In this document: positions 17,430-25,685 of the stretch, in pieces
How the letters are laid out: the number at the start of each line of letters is the position of its first letter
Numbering within the stretch: the stretch's first letter is position 1
Source: Rhodophyticola sp. CCM32
Lineage (GTDB): Bacteria; Pseudomonadota; Alphaproteobacteria; Rhodobacterales; Rhodobacteraceae
Assembly (NCBI RefSeq): GCF_004751985.1
Contig: NZ_CP038492.1
Location: 682,001-746,000, forward strand
DNA: 64,000 nucleotides
Reading direction: 5' to 3'
The notes under the pieces: model-generated
What the model was told of the DNA's origin: nothing
Databases searched by the model: none
Seen by the model: the letters and a program-made list of their open reading frames with translations, nothing else
Position numbers and translations under genes: made by a program

Positions 17430-18230
17430 ATGTCCCAGCTTTCCATTGAGAATATATCCATGCGTTTCGATCTGCCCGATGGCGGGTATATCCAGGCGCT
17501 GAAGGATGTCTCGCTTGATCTGAATTCCGGCGAGTTGATGAGCATTCTTGGCCCCTCGGGCTGTGGGAAAACCACGCTTCTGAACATCGTGGCGGGGTTT
17601 CTGGCGCCAACCAACGGTCAGGTTCTGCTGAATGATCACCGGGTGGTTGGCCCTGATGCGGAACGCGGAATGGTGTTTCAGCAGGGCGCGCTTTTCGAAT
17701 GGATGACGGTGGAGGAAAACGTTTCTTTCGGGCCGAAAATGCGCGGGGTCTATACCGCTGAGGCGAAAGAGAATGTGCAGCATATGCTGGATGTTGTGGG
17801 GCTGAAGGATTTCGGGCCAAAACCGGTTTACCAATTGTCGGGCGGGATGCAGCAGCGGGTCGCGCTGGCGCGTTGTCTGGTCAATGATCCCGATGTGATC
17901 CTGATGGATGAACCGCTTGGCGCGCTTGACGCGCTGACCCGTGAAAAGATGCAAGGTCTGGTTCTGAAACTGTGGAAAGAGACCGGCAAGACGATCATCC
18001 TGATCACCCATTCGGTCGAGGAAGCGCTGTTTCTGGGCGAGCGTCTGGTGGTTCTGGCGCCGCGCCCGGGGCGCATTCACCGGGTCTATGATCTGCCATT
18101 CGCGGAACAGGGGGTGCAGGGCGACGCCCGGGAGATCAAGGCAAGCCCCGCATTTGTGGAACATCGCGAGGAAATTCTGAACATGATCTGGAGTATGGAA
18201 GAAGACATTATGGCCGGGGGGCATGCGTGA
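17430..18230 (+). CDS. tauB: Taurine-type ABC transporter ATP-binding protein
   Basis: The 266-residue single ABC domain has Walker A LGPSGCGKTT near residue 37, Q-loop MVFQQGALFEW, signature LSGGMQQRVALARCL and Walker B VILMDEPLGALDAL. It follows the TauB/SsuB/NrtD pattern in length and motif spacing. Its last codons overlap the tauC start by 4 bp (18227-18230), indicating translational coupling. Confidence 0.9.
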   Translation: MSQLSIENISMRFDLPDGGYIQALKDVSLDLNSGELMSILGPSGCGKTTLLNIVAGFLAPTNGQVLLNDHRVVGPDAERGMVFQQGALFEWMTVEENVSFGPKMRGVYTAEAKENVQHMLDVVGLKDFGPKPVYQLSGGMQQRVALARCLVNDPDVILMDEPLGALDALTREKMQGLVLKLWKETGKTIILITHSVEEALFLGERLVVLAPRPGRIHRVYDLPFAEQGVQGDAREIKASPAFVEHREEILNMIWSMEEDIMAGGHA

Positions 18231-19183
18231 TGACCGATCAAAGATCTGAACATCGCCAGACCCCGCCCCCTGATCAGGCCCCCGCCGCGCGCCCCGGCCG
18301 GATGATGATCTGGCTGGGCCTGGCGGATAACAGCTTTACCCGGCAGAAAACCGTCAAATTCGGCGATGCCTCGGCGGTCAATTCCGGGCGGTTCTGGTCA
18401 ATTGTCACGCTGGTGGTGCTGTTCGGCGGCTGGCTTCTGGCCACCATCACAGGCCTGATCGACCCGATTTTCTGGCCCCCGATCGAGGGGGATCTGTACC
18501 CCTGGCCCGACCCGGCGCGGGCGCGGCCCGGGGTGATAGACCGGTTCTTTTCCCTGCTGTCGGACGGGTATCGGAATGTGGCGCTTTGGGATCATGTCTG
18601 GACCTCGGTTTACCGGGTGATGCTGGGTGTGTTCTTCGGTGCGCTGGTGGGTATCCCGCTTGGCTTTGCCATGGGTCTTTCCTCGTTCTGGCGCGGCATG
18701 CTGGACCCGGTGGTGGAATTCATGCGCCCGATCCCGCCTCTGGCGCTGATCCCGCTGGTGATCCTGTGGCTTGGCATTGACGAAACCGCGAAAGTGACGC
18801 TGTTGTTTCTGGCGGCGCTGTTCATCATGATTATCGCCGCCCGCTCTGGTGTCGGATCAGTGCGGATATCCAAGGTGCACGCGGCCTATTCGCTAGGCGC
18901 GTCCAAGGTTCAGGTGCTGCGGCATGTGATCCTGCCAAATGCCCTGCCAGAGATTTTCACCGGCCTGCGCACCGCCATGGGCGTGTGCTGGGGCACGCTT
19001 GTGGCGGCGGAACTGGTGGCGGCGGATAAAGGCCTTGGCTCGATGATCCTGATTGCGAAGAACTTTCTTCAGACCGAGGTTGTGGTGCTGGGCATCATCA
19101 TCATCGGGGTGATCGGCTTTGCCATTGAGATGATGATGCGCTGGCTGGAACGGATTCTGATCCCGTGGAGAGGCAAGGGCTAA
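18227..19183 (+). CDS. tauC: Taurine-type ABC transporter permease
   Basis: This 318-residue inner-membrane protein carries the BPD permease domain with the EAA-like segment AAYSLGASKVQVLRHVILPNALPEIFTGL near residues 220-250. A roughly 65-residue segment containing WPPIEGDLYPWPDPARARPG sits between the first transmembrane helix and the core, longer than in E. coli TauC (about 275 residues). It completes the tauABC importer. It converges with livH, 22 bp apart. Confidence 0.88.
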   Translation: MMTDQRSEHRQTPPPDQAPAARPGRMMIWLGLADNSFTRQKTVKFGDASAVNSGRFWSIVTLVVLFGGWLLATITGLIDPIFWPPIEGDLYPWPDPARARPGVIDRFFSLLSDGYRNVALWDHVWTSVYRVMLGVFFGALVGIPLGFAMGLSSFWRGMLDPVVEFMRPIPPLALIPLVILWLGIDETAKVTLLFLAALFIMIIAARSGVGSVRISKVHAAYSLGASKVQVLRHVILPNALPEIFTGLRTAMGVCWGTLVAAELVAADKGLGSMILIAKNFLQTEVVVLGIIIIGVIGFAIEMMMRWLERILIPWRGKG

Positions 19184-19205
19184 ACGATTTCTGCTTTTTC
19201 GACAT

Positions 19206-20093
19206 TCACGACCTGTTCGCATTCGCGGTCGGCAGCAGGCCATCCGGGCGAAGAAGCAACAAGAGGATGACGGAGGCCAGGACCATGGCGTCTCGGTACG
19301 GGGCAAGATGATTCGGCAGGAAGGCCTGCAGCAGGACCTCCAAAGCGCCGACTATAAAGCCGCCAAGGACGGCGCCGCCCAGACTGCCCAGGCCGCCCAA
19401 AACGGTTGCGATGAACGCTTTCAGCACCGGGAAGAACCCCATCAACGGGTCAACCGAGCCGCGCTGTGCGGTCCAGATGACCGCGGCGATGCCTGCCAGA
19501 AGCCCCGAGAGGGCGAAGGCCACGGCCACGACGCGGTTGGCTTTGATGCCCAGCAGCTTAAGCATCTCGATATCTTCTGCCGCTGCGCGCATGGCCATGC
19601 CAATCGTGGTGCGGCGCAGGATGAAGGTCAGACCGGCAAGTGCAGACAGCGTGACGATGATCGACACTGTCGGGGCGACACCGAATGTCGCCTGACCGAT
19701 CTGGTATGTTCCCGACCATGAGGCCGGAAATGAAATAGGCACGGGTCGCGCGGAAATGCCGTTTTGGAACAGGACTTTGAGGATCTCCGATACGGCGAAG
19801 GATGTAATCAGAAGGGCCACGACATCTGCCCCGCGCATGACCCGGAACGCCGTGCGTTCCATCGCCATGGCCATAAAGACCGATGCGCCAAGCCCGACGG
19901 TCAGTGCGGCAACCGATGGCAGTCCAAAGCTCATGGCGAGAAAAATGCCATAGCCGCCGAAGGTCATGATCTCGCCATGGGCAAAGTTGATCAGCCTCAC
20001 AATCGAGAAGACAATGGCAAGACCAAGGGCCAGCATCGCATAGATACCGCCGAGGCTGAGCGCGTTGATCAATTGTTGAAAAATGACATCCAT
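19206..20093 (-). CDS. Branched-chain amino acid-type ABC permease, LivH family
   Basis: The 295-residue polytopic protein has the LivH hallmarks LGGIYAMLALGLAIVFSIVRLINFAHGEIMTFGGY at the N-terminus and GLGSLGGAVLGGFIVGALEVL near the C-terminus. It is the last gene of an operon that starts with an RpiR regulator at 27837 and pairs with the LivM half of the LivMG fusion. The substrate is unknown; the operon enzymes point to a nitrogenous compound that yields an amino acid. Confidence 0.88.
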   Translation of the reverse strand: MDVIFQQLINALSLGGIYAMLALGLAIVFSIVRLINFAHGEIMTFGGYGIFLAMSFGLPSVAALTVGLGASVFMAMAMERTAFRVMRGADVVALLITSFAVSEILKVLFQNGISARPVPISFPASWSGTYQIGQATFGVAPTVSIIVTLSALAGLTFILRRTTIGMAMRAAAEDIEMLKLLGIKANRVVAVAFALSGLLAGIAAVIWTAQRGSVDPLMGFFPVLKAFIATVLGGLGSLGGAVLGGFIVGALEVLLQAFLPNHLAPYRDAMVLASVILLLLLRPDGLLPTANANRS

Positions 20094-20096
20094 CCC

Positions 20097-20810
20097 TCAG
20101 GCCGCCAGATATGCAGAGCGCAGGACGGCGTCATTTGCAAGATCGGATGGCGCGCCTGCCGCGGCAACCGTGCCATTGGCAAGCACCACTGCGTGATCGG
20201 CAATATCAAGCGCCAGTGCGGCGTTCTGTTCGACCAGCAGAACGGAAATGCCATCAGCTTTCAGTTCTTCGACGATGTCAAAAATCTGGTCGACGACCTG
20301 CGGGGCCAGACCAAGAGATGGTTCATCCAGCAACAGGAGGCGCGGGCCACTCATCAATGCGCGCGCAACTGCCAGCATTTGTTGTTCCCCGCCAGAGAGA
20401 AGACCGGCCATCTGCCGGCTGCGCTCACCCAGGATCGGGAACCGCTCTTTCATATCGGCCACGCGCCTGGCGCTGAGGGCGTCGTCGCGCAGGACCGAAC
20501 CGGCAAGCACAAGGTTTTCTTCCACGCTCAGTTGCGCGAACACACGGCGCCCTTCCGGTGAAATGGCCACGCCCGCGCGCACAATGGCGTCGGGCGTGGC
20601 CTCTGTCATATCGGTGCCGAAGATGGAAACAGTGCCCGACGCCACTGGCAACGTGCCGGCAACGGCCATCACGGTGGTCGTCTTTCCCGCGCCGTTGGCG
20701 CCCAGAAGGGCGGTGATGCCCCCGTTGGGCACGCTCAGGTCAACGCCCTGAACCGCGCGGATCGGGCCGTAACGCACATGCAGGCCCTGGATGTCGAGTG
20801 CTGTTTCCAT
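20097..20810 (-). CDS. Branched-chain amino acid-type ABC ATPase, LivF family
   Basis: The 237-residue ABC protein has Walker A LLGANGAGKTTTVMAVAG, signature LLSGGEQQMLAVARALM and Walker B LLLLDEPSLGLAP, plus the LivF-type start HVRYGPIRAVQGVDL. It lies 12 bp after the substrate-binding protein gene and 3 bp before livH. The partner ATPase LivG is fused to LivM in the same operon. Confidence 0.9.
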   Translation of the reverse strand: METALDIQGLHVRYGPIRAVQGVDLSVPNGGITALLGANGAGKTTTVMAVAGTLPVASGTVSIFGTDMTEATPDAIVRAGVAISPEGRRVFAQLSVEENLVLAGSVLRDDALSARRVADMKERFPILGERSRQMAGLLSGGEQQMLAVARALMSGPRLLLLDEPSLGLAPQVVDQIFDIVEELKADGISVLLVEQNAALALDIADHAVVLANGTVAAAGAPSDLANDAVLRSAYLAA

Positions 20811-20822
20811 TCTGGTCAGACC

Positions 20823-21974
20823 TTACGGTTGGGGCAGGAGCGCCGGATCGGCGGTGCTGCGCAGGATGAACTCTTTTTCGCCGGTTTCGGAGATCCGAGC
20901 GACAACAACGTCGCGCAGAGGCATCCGGTCGGTGCCCGCGAAGGTGAAGTTCGACATGATGCCTTCGCCGTCCTCGATGGCCGCCATCGCAGCGGTTACG
21001 GCAGCAGGATCGGTTGTGCCCGCCGCGGCCACTGCATCCTCGATCATATGCGCGATGTCACAGCCGTTGACGTAGTAGTTGTTGTCAGGCGTGGTGCCCG
21101 TCGCGGCAGTGAACCGTTCGATGAAATCAGCATAGGCCGAGCCTTCGTCCGGGAAACCGCCGGAGGTATGGGTGACACCGGCGACAACATCACCAAGGCC
21201 GCGAACGGTTGGCGTATCCAGCACATCACCGCCCATGACTTGTGTGTCGAGCCCGGCCCCGCGCAGGGCACGAATGAACGCAGGAAAATCCGGCTCCCAG
21301 GCCCAGGTGACGATCACGTCGGGGGCCGGATCGGCATTCGCAATTGTGGTTACGATGGCCGAAAAGTCAGGCTGGTTCAGCGAGTAGCTGCTTTCGCCCA
21401 CGACCGAACCGCCGAGAGCGGAGAACACCTCGCCAAAGTATTCCGGACCGCCAAGTGTGTAGGCACTGTCGGGGGATTTCACGAGCCAGACCCGTTCAAG
21501 GCCCTGATCGAGGGCGTAGCCGGCAAGCACGGTGGCTTGCTGGTTGTCGGCGGGGTAGCTGCCAAACACATGTTCGCCGACCTGGGTCAGAACGGGTGCT
21601 GTTCCGGCAAAGGTCATGGTCGGAATGCTGTCTGCCGCCGTGATCTGGGCGGCCGCGATTGTCGGGTCCGCATCTGCCGAGGCCACAATGAATTGTGCGC
21701 CTTCGTCGATCATTTCCTGCACGACCTTGACGCCCTCGGCGATGTCCGAGCGGGTGTCGCGCACGATCAGTTCAACCGGCGTTGTGCCATTCAGACCGCC
21801 ATTGGCGTTCATTTCATCAATGCAGAACTGAAACCCGGCATAAGCCGGTCCGTCATAAGGCGCCAGATAGCCCGATTGTGCTGACATCACGCCGATCGTG
21901 TAGCCATCAGCCATCGCCATGCCGGCCATACCGGTTGCCATCGCGGTCGAAAAAAGAAGGGAATTGCGTATCAT
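20823..21974 (-). CDS. Liv-type ABC transporter substrate-binding protein
   Basis: The 383-residue periplasmic protein has a short signal peptide (MIRNSLLFSTAMATGMAGMAMAD) and the leucine/amide-binding fold: YTIGVMSAQSGYLAPYDGPAYAGFQFCIDEMNANGG at the mature start, then VELIVRDTRSD and GEHVFGSYPADNQQA. It overlaps the LivMG stop by 4 bp. Members bind branched-chain amino acids, amides, urea or aromatic acids, so the ligand cannot be told from sequence; the operon suggests an N-containing substrate. Confidence 0.87.
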   Translation of the reverse strand: MIRNSLLFSTAMATGMAGMAMADGYTIGVMSAQSGYLAPYDGPAYAGFQFCIDEMNANGGLNGTTPVELIVRDTRSDIAEGVKVVQEMIDEGAQFIVASADADPTIAAAQITAADSIPTMTFAGTAPVLTQVGEHVFGSYPADNQQATVLAGYALDQGLERVWLVKSPDSAYTLGGPEYFGEVFSALGGSVVGESSYSLNQPDFSAIVTTIANADPAPDVIVTWAWEPDFPAFIRALRGAGLDTQVMGGDVLDTPTVRGLGDVVAGVTHTSGGFPDEGSAYADFIERFTAATGTTPDNNYYVNGCDIAHMIEDAVAAAGTTDPAAVTAAMAAIEDGEGIMSNFTFAGTDRMPLRDVVVARISETGEKEFILRSTADPALLPQP

Positions 21975-23857
21975 GTTGGAATTTCCTCTGTTGGTTTTTC
22001 GGGGGTGGAGTTGATGATTTCTGCTTTTTTTGCTGTGCGTCCTCTGCCGATATAAGCCTCGATAACACTTGGGTTTGCGCGCACGTCTTCCGGCGTGCCC
22101 TGGGCAATGACGACGCCCTGGTGCATCACCACGATCCAGTCGGACAGGCGGTTCACGAATTGCAAATCATGGTCGATCAGAAGAATGCCAATCCCGCGTA
22201 TCGCGCCGACCTCTGTCAGGCGATCCGCCAGGTCATCGGTTTCCGCCGGATTCATGCCCGCCGCCGGTTCGTCAAGCAAAAGCACCTTTGGATCCTGTGC
22301 AAGGGCGCGCGCAATCTCTAACCGTTTGCGCGCCCCGTAAGGCAGGCTGTCGGCGCGGTATCCGGCGACATTGCCAAGATCAAACGCCGCCAGTTCCCGC
22401 AAGGTGACAGCGGCGGCGGTTGTTCGGTCATGGCCCGCGACAAGTGCTGCGGTCAGGACATTTTCATACGCCGTCAGGCCACGGAACAGCCGCAGGTTCT
22501 GAAAACTGCGCGACACACCATAACCCGGCACCTTGTGGTGAGGCACACGGGTCAGATCGACCTCGCCCATATGGGCGGCACCCGTATCGGCCTGATAGGC
22601 ACGTGTCAGAAGGTTGACAAGCGTCGATTTGCCCGCGCCGTTGGGGCCGATGAGGCCGGTAATACGCCCCGTCGGGGCCTCGAAGCTGACATCTCTCACC
22701 GCTTTCACACCGGCAAAACTTTTCGAAAGGCCGGATGCCTTGAGCTGTGCCGCAGGGACGGGTTCGGGAGGGTTTGCAGGTGTGACCTGCGATTTGATCC
22801 GCTTGAGCAGATTGGCATCGGCTCCGGGTCCGGGTTCGAAGCCGCCGACCAGGCCTTGTGGCCGCGCCCAGATCACCAGCAGGATGGCGAGACCGAGGAC
22901 AATTGTCGTCAGGCCAAAGACTTCGGGCAAGGTCACGCCCAGCACAGTCGCGCCGCCTTCGAACTGCCGGACCGTGTCCTGCAAAAGCGTCACCGCCACC
23001 ACGCCCACCACGGCACCACCGACCGAGGCCATGCCGCCCACGATCATCATGACCACCTGCGTGAAGACAAGCCCGAGATAGAAGGACGCGGGCGAAAATG
23101 CCCCCAGCATATGGCCGTAAAGCGCCCCTGCGACCGTTGCCATCGCGCCCGACACACACCAGGCGAAGAACCGGCTGCGTCTTGCGTTGATCCCAAGGGC
23201 TGTGGCGGCATCCTGGTCATCGCGCGCGGCGCGGGCAAAAAGCCCCCAGCGGCTTTCCCGGAACCAGCGTGCGATCAGAATGGCCACAACGGCTGCGCTG
23301 AAGGCCAGACCCAGATCCGTTGCGCGCGGCACGCCATAGAAGGTCTGGCTGCCACGCGTGATTTCCCGTGCTCCGATCGCCACACCATGGGCAATGATCA
23401 ATAGCCCAAGGGTCGCAATGGTCGCGGAGGCTCCGACGAGGCGCGAGATGGCGCTTCCGGTCAACGCGGCAAAGGCCAGGCCAACAATTGCGACAACAGG
23501 CAAGGACACCCAGAGGGTTGTTTCATACCCCGATAGAAACGCCGGAAGATCGGGCAGCGCGCTGCGTTGCAAACCGGCAGGCATCGTCAGAATGCCCGAC
23601 AGATAGGCCCCGAGTGCAAGAAACGCGCCATGCCCGAACGAGACAATGCCCGTGTTGCCGCAATAGATAGCCAGCGCCACGACGGCGACGACATTGACGC
23701 ACATCTGTACCGCGATCCTTTCGCCGGTGCGCCCAAAGATCACGTTGAGCCCGACAACAACCAGAACAAGCACAGCGATTGCGGTCGCGGTGCGCAGCAG
23801 ATTGGCCGCCCGCAATCGCCCCGGGTGGGATAATAGTGGCGCGGTACTCGTACTCAT
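21971..23857 (-). CDS. LivM-LivG fusion: ABC permease with C-terminal ATPase
   Basis: At 628 residues this joins two transporter subunits. Residues 1-330 are a LivM-type permease (NTGIVSFGHGAFLALGAY near 65; ATALGINARRSRFFAW near 240). After a proline-rich linker (ANPPEPVPAAQL, near 358) comes a LivG ATPase with Walker A GLIGPNGAGKSTLVNLL, signature LPYGARKRLEIARALAQ and Walker B VLLLDEPAAGMNP. Such fusions are known in alphaproteobacteria. It overlaps both neighbours by 4 bp. Confidence 0.9.
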   Translation of the reverse strand: MSTSTAPLLSHPGRLRAANLLRTATAIAVLVLVVVGLNVIFGRTGERIAVQMCVNVVAVVALAIYCGNTGIVSFGHGAFLALGAYLSGILTMPAGLQRSALPDLPAFLSGYETTLWVSLPVVAIVGLAFAALTGSAISRLVGASATIATLGLLIIAHGVAIGAREITRGSQTFYGVPRATDLGLAFSAAVVAILIARWFRESRWGLFARAARDDQDAATALGINARRSRFFAWCVSGAMATVAGALYGHMLGAFSPASFYLGLVFTQVVMMIVGGMASVGGAVVGVVAVTLLQDTVRQFEGGATVLGVTLPEVFGLTTIVLGLAILLVIWARPQGLVGGFEPGPGADANLLKRIKSQVTPANPPEPVPAAQLKASGLSKSFAGVKAVRDVSFEAPTGRITGLIGPNGAGKSTLVNLLTRAYQADTGAAHMGEVDLTRVPHHKVPGYGVSRSFQNLRLFRGLTAYENVLTAALVAGHDRTTAAAVTLRELAAFDLGNVAGYRADSLPYGARKRLEIARALAQDPKVLLLDEPAAGMNPAETDDLADRLTEVGAIRGIGILLIDHDLQFVNRLSDWIVVMHQGVVIAQGTPEDVRANPSVIEAYIGRGRTAKKAEIINSTPEKPTEEIPT

Positions 23858-24624
23858 TGCGTATCTCCCCCGGTTGCGGCTGTAATGGCCCCTGCCAGAA
23901 GGTCAGCCCAAACCGCCACATCACCCGGTTCGCGGATCTGGTCGTTTCGGATTTCGATCAGGCTGTGTGTCAGCCCACGCGGTTCGGCATGGGCGGGAAT
24001 GAACCAGTCGCTGTCTGACTCAATCTGATAGGGTTCGTTGATCGCGAGGGTCAGATCGGGACGGGCCTTTGCGATATGATCCATCAGGGCCTGCGCCGTG
24101 CCTGTCTGTCTGCGGCTTAGAAACCCTGCGTGCCAGGGCCGCTCAAACCCGTTCAAACGGGGTGTGAACGAGTGGATCGAAAAAGCCGCCCGGCGCGGGT
24201 GGCTCTCAAACAGGCGCGTCAATTCTGCATCCATGGGCCGGAACACCTCCTCAATGCGCATCGCGCGCTCTGCGGGTGTGAGTGCGCGGTTTCCCGGCAC
24301 CTCTGCATGGTCACTGACCCCGGGGACCGCCATTGGACTGTCCGGTGGACGGTTGCAGTCGATGACCAGACGCGAATATTTCTGGATGACCAGCGGCACC
24401 TGCAGACGGTCCGCCACCTTGCGCGCCACCTGTTCCGCGCCAATGTCCCAGCCACGGTGGCTGAGGATAATGTCTTTGGAAACACCAAGGCTGCCAAGCG
24501 CCCGGGGGATCGCGCGCCCGGCATGTTCGCACAGCAGGATGATGTCCGCGCCGCTTTCCCCGTTTGTCACCTCCACCGGCGCGGGGTCGGCAGGGCCGAG
24601 CAAGGTTTGAACGGCTGTCTTCAT
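23854..24624 (-). CDS. N-formylglutamate amidohydrolase-family protein
   Basis: The 256-residue protein is taken from the ATG at 24624, which overlaps the upstream stop (ATGA). The frame is open farther upstream, but that part is antisense to the cyclodeaminase gene. Family motifs are visible: ILLCEHAGRAIP near residue 32, LSHRGWDIGAEQVA near 56, the acidic/Arg segment YSRLVIDCNRPP near 85 and FSIHSFTPRLNG near 145. The family hydrolyses N-formyl-glutamate and related N-acyl amino acids with a zinc centre. No other histidine-utilisation gene is present, so a different N-acyl substrate is likely. Confidence 0.82.
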   Translation of the reverse strand: MKTAVQTLLGPADPAPVEVTNGESGADIILLCEHAGRAIPRALGSLGVSKDIILSHRGWDIGAEQVARKVADRLQVPLVIQKYSRLVIDCNRPPDSPMAVPGVSDHAEVPGNRALTPAERAMRIEEVFRPMDAELTRLFESHPRRAAFSIHSFTPRLNGFERPWHAGFLSRRQTGTAQALMDHIAKARPDLTLAINEPYQIESDSDWFIPAHAEPRGLTHSLIEIRNDQIREPGDVAVWADLLAGAITAATGGDTQ

Positions 24625-25685
24625 GCGGCCTTCCCAGCCCGTATCGCGTACCGCTTTGTCATCCCGAACAAATCCCTGGGGTCGTCGGGATCGGCAATCA
24701 GGTCCAGCAATTCGGTCAGCGCGCCATCTGCAACTTTCTCGCGCAGCCAGCGCATGGCCGAGAAATCTTCGATCGCGAAGCCGACCCCGTCGAAGACAGT
24801 GACCTGATCTGCCGATGTCCGGCCTGACCGTGTGCCGTTCAGAACCTGCCAAAGCTCCGTGACAGGATGGTCCGGATCCAGTTGCTGAATGTCGCCCTCG
24901 ATGCGGGTCTGTTCGGGATATTCCACGAAAATATCGCTGCGCATCAGGATATCGCGGTGCAGTTCGGTCTTTCCCGGGCAATCGCCGCCGATGGCGTTGA
25001 TGTGAAGGCCCGCGCCCACAAGATTGTCGGTCAAAATGGTCTGATAGCTCTTGTCGGCGGTGCAGGTCGTCACGACCTCGGCGCCCTCCATGGCCTCTTC
25101 GGTGGAGGTGCAAGCGGTCAGGTTGACGTTTTGCCCTTCAAGGTTTGCAATGCATCGGCCGGTCGCGCTTGGTTCAATGTCGAACAGCCGGAAATCGGTG
25201 ATGCCGCAGACCGCGGCAAGCCCCAAAATCTGGAATTCAGATTGCGCGCCATTCCCGATGATCGCGGCGGTTTTTGCGGATTTCGGGGCAAGAGCACGGG
25301 TCACCATGGCCGAGGTGGCGGCGGTGCGCAGAGCCGTGAGCAGGGTCATTTCCGAGAACAGCTCAGGATAGCCGGTCTCGACAGACGCCAACACACCGAA
25401 GGCGGTGACGGTTTGCAGGCCGGCCTTTGTGTTGGAGGGGTGCCCGTTGACGAACTTGAAGGCGTAATCCGCCCCGTCAGAGGTTGGCATCAACTCGATC
25501 ACGCCAAGCTTTGAGTGCGACGCCACGCGCGGGGTTTTGTCGAAATCTGGCCAGCGTTTGAAATCGGCCTCGATCATGTCGGCCAGTTCGGCCAGACAGG
25601 TGCCGATGCCATGTTCGTAAATCAGCGCCAGCATGTTTTCAACGCTGACGAAGGGAACCAGTGCCTTGTCGGAAGGGGTATCCAT
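24621..25685 (-). CDS. Ornithine cyclodeaminase/mu-crystallin-family protein
   Basis: The 354-residue protein has the Rossmann motif AAIIGNGAQSEFQILGLAAV near residue 140 and the family segment FKFVNGHPSNTKAGLQTVTAFGVLASVETGYPELFSEM-type core near 75-115. The ATG at 25685 overlaps the stop of the preceding gene by one base (TGATG); a TTG one codon earlier is the alternative. Members deaminate ornithine or reduce or deaminate imino acids with NAD(P). In this operon it may act on the amino acid released by the hydrolases; the reaction is not determinable. Confidence 0.83.
   Translation of the reverse strand: MDTPSDKALVPFVSVENMLALIYEHGIGTCLAELADMIEADFKRWPDFDKTPRVASHSKLGVIELMPTSDGADYAFKFVNGHPSNTKAGLQTVTAFGVLASVETGYPELFSEMTLLTALRTAATSAMVTRALAPKSAKTAAIIGNGAQSEFQILGLAAVCGITDFRLFDIEPSATGRCIANLEGQNVNLTACTSTEEAMEGAEVVTTCTADKSYQTILTDNLVGAGLHINAIGGDCPGKTELHRDILMRSDIFVEYPEQTRIEGDIQQLDPDHPVTELWQVLNGTRSGRTSADQVTVFDGVGFAIEDFSAMRWLREKVADGALTELLDLIADPDDPRDLFGMTKRYAIRAGKAA

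Noticed and set aside
16068..18224. 718-codon minus-strand frame over tauA/tauB
   Set aside because: Opposes recognised transporter genes and crosses their promoter; composition of an antisense shadow.
24625..25113. N-terminal extension of the N-formylglutamate amidohydrolase frame
   Set aside because: The extension is antisense-like Arg/His-rich sequence overlapping the cyclodeaminase gene; the ATG at 24624 forms the usual ATGA overlap.
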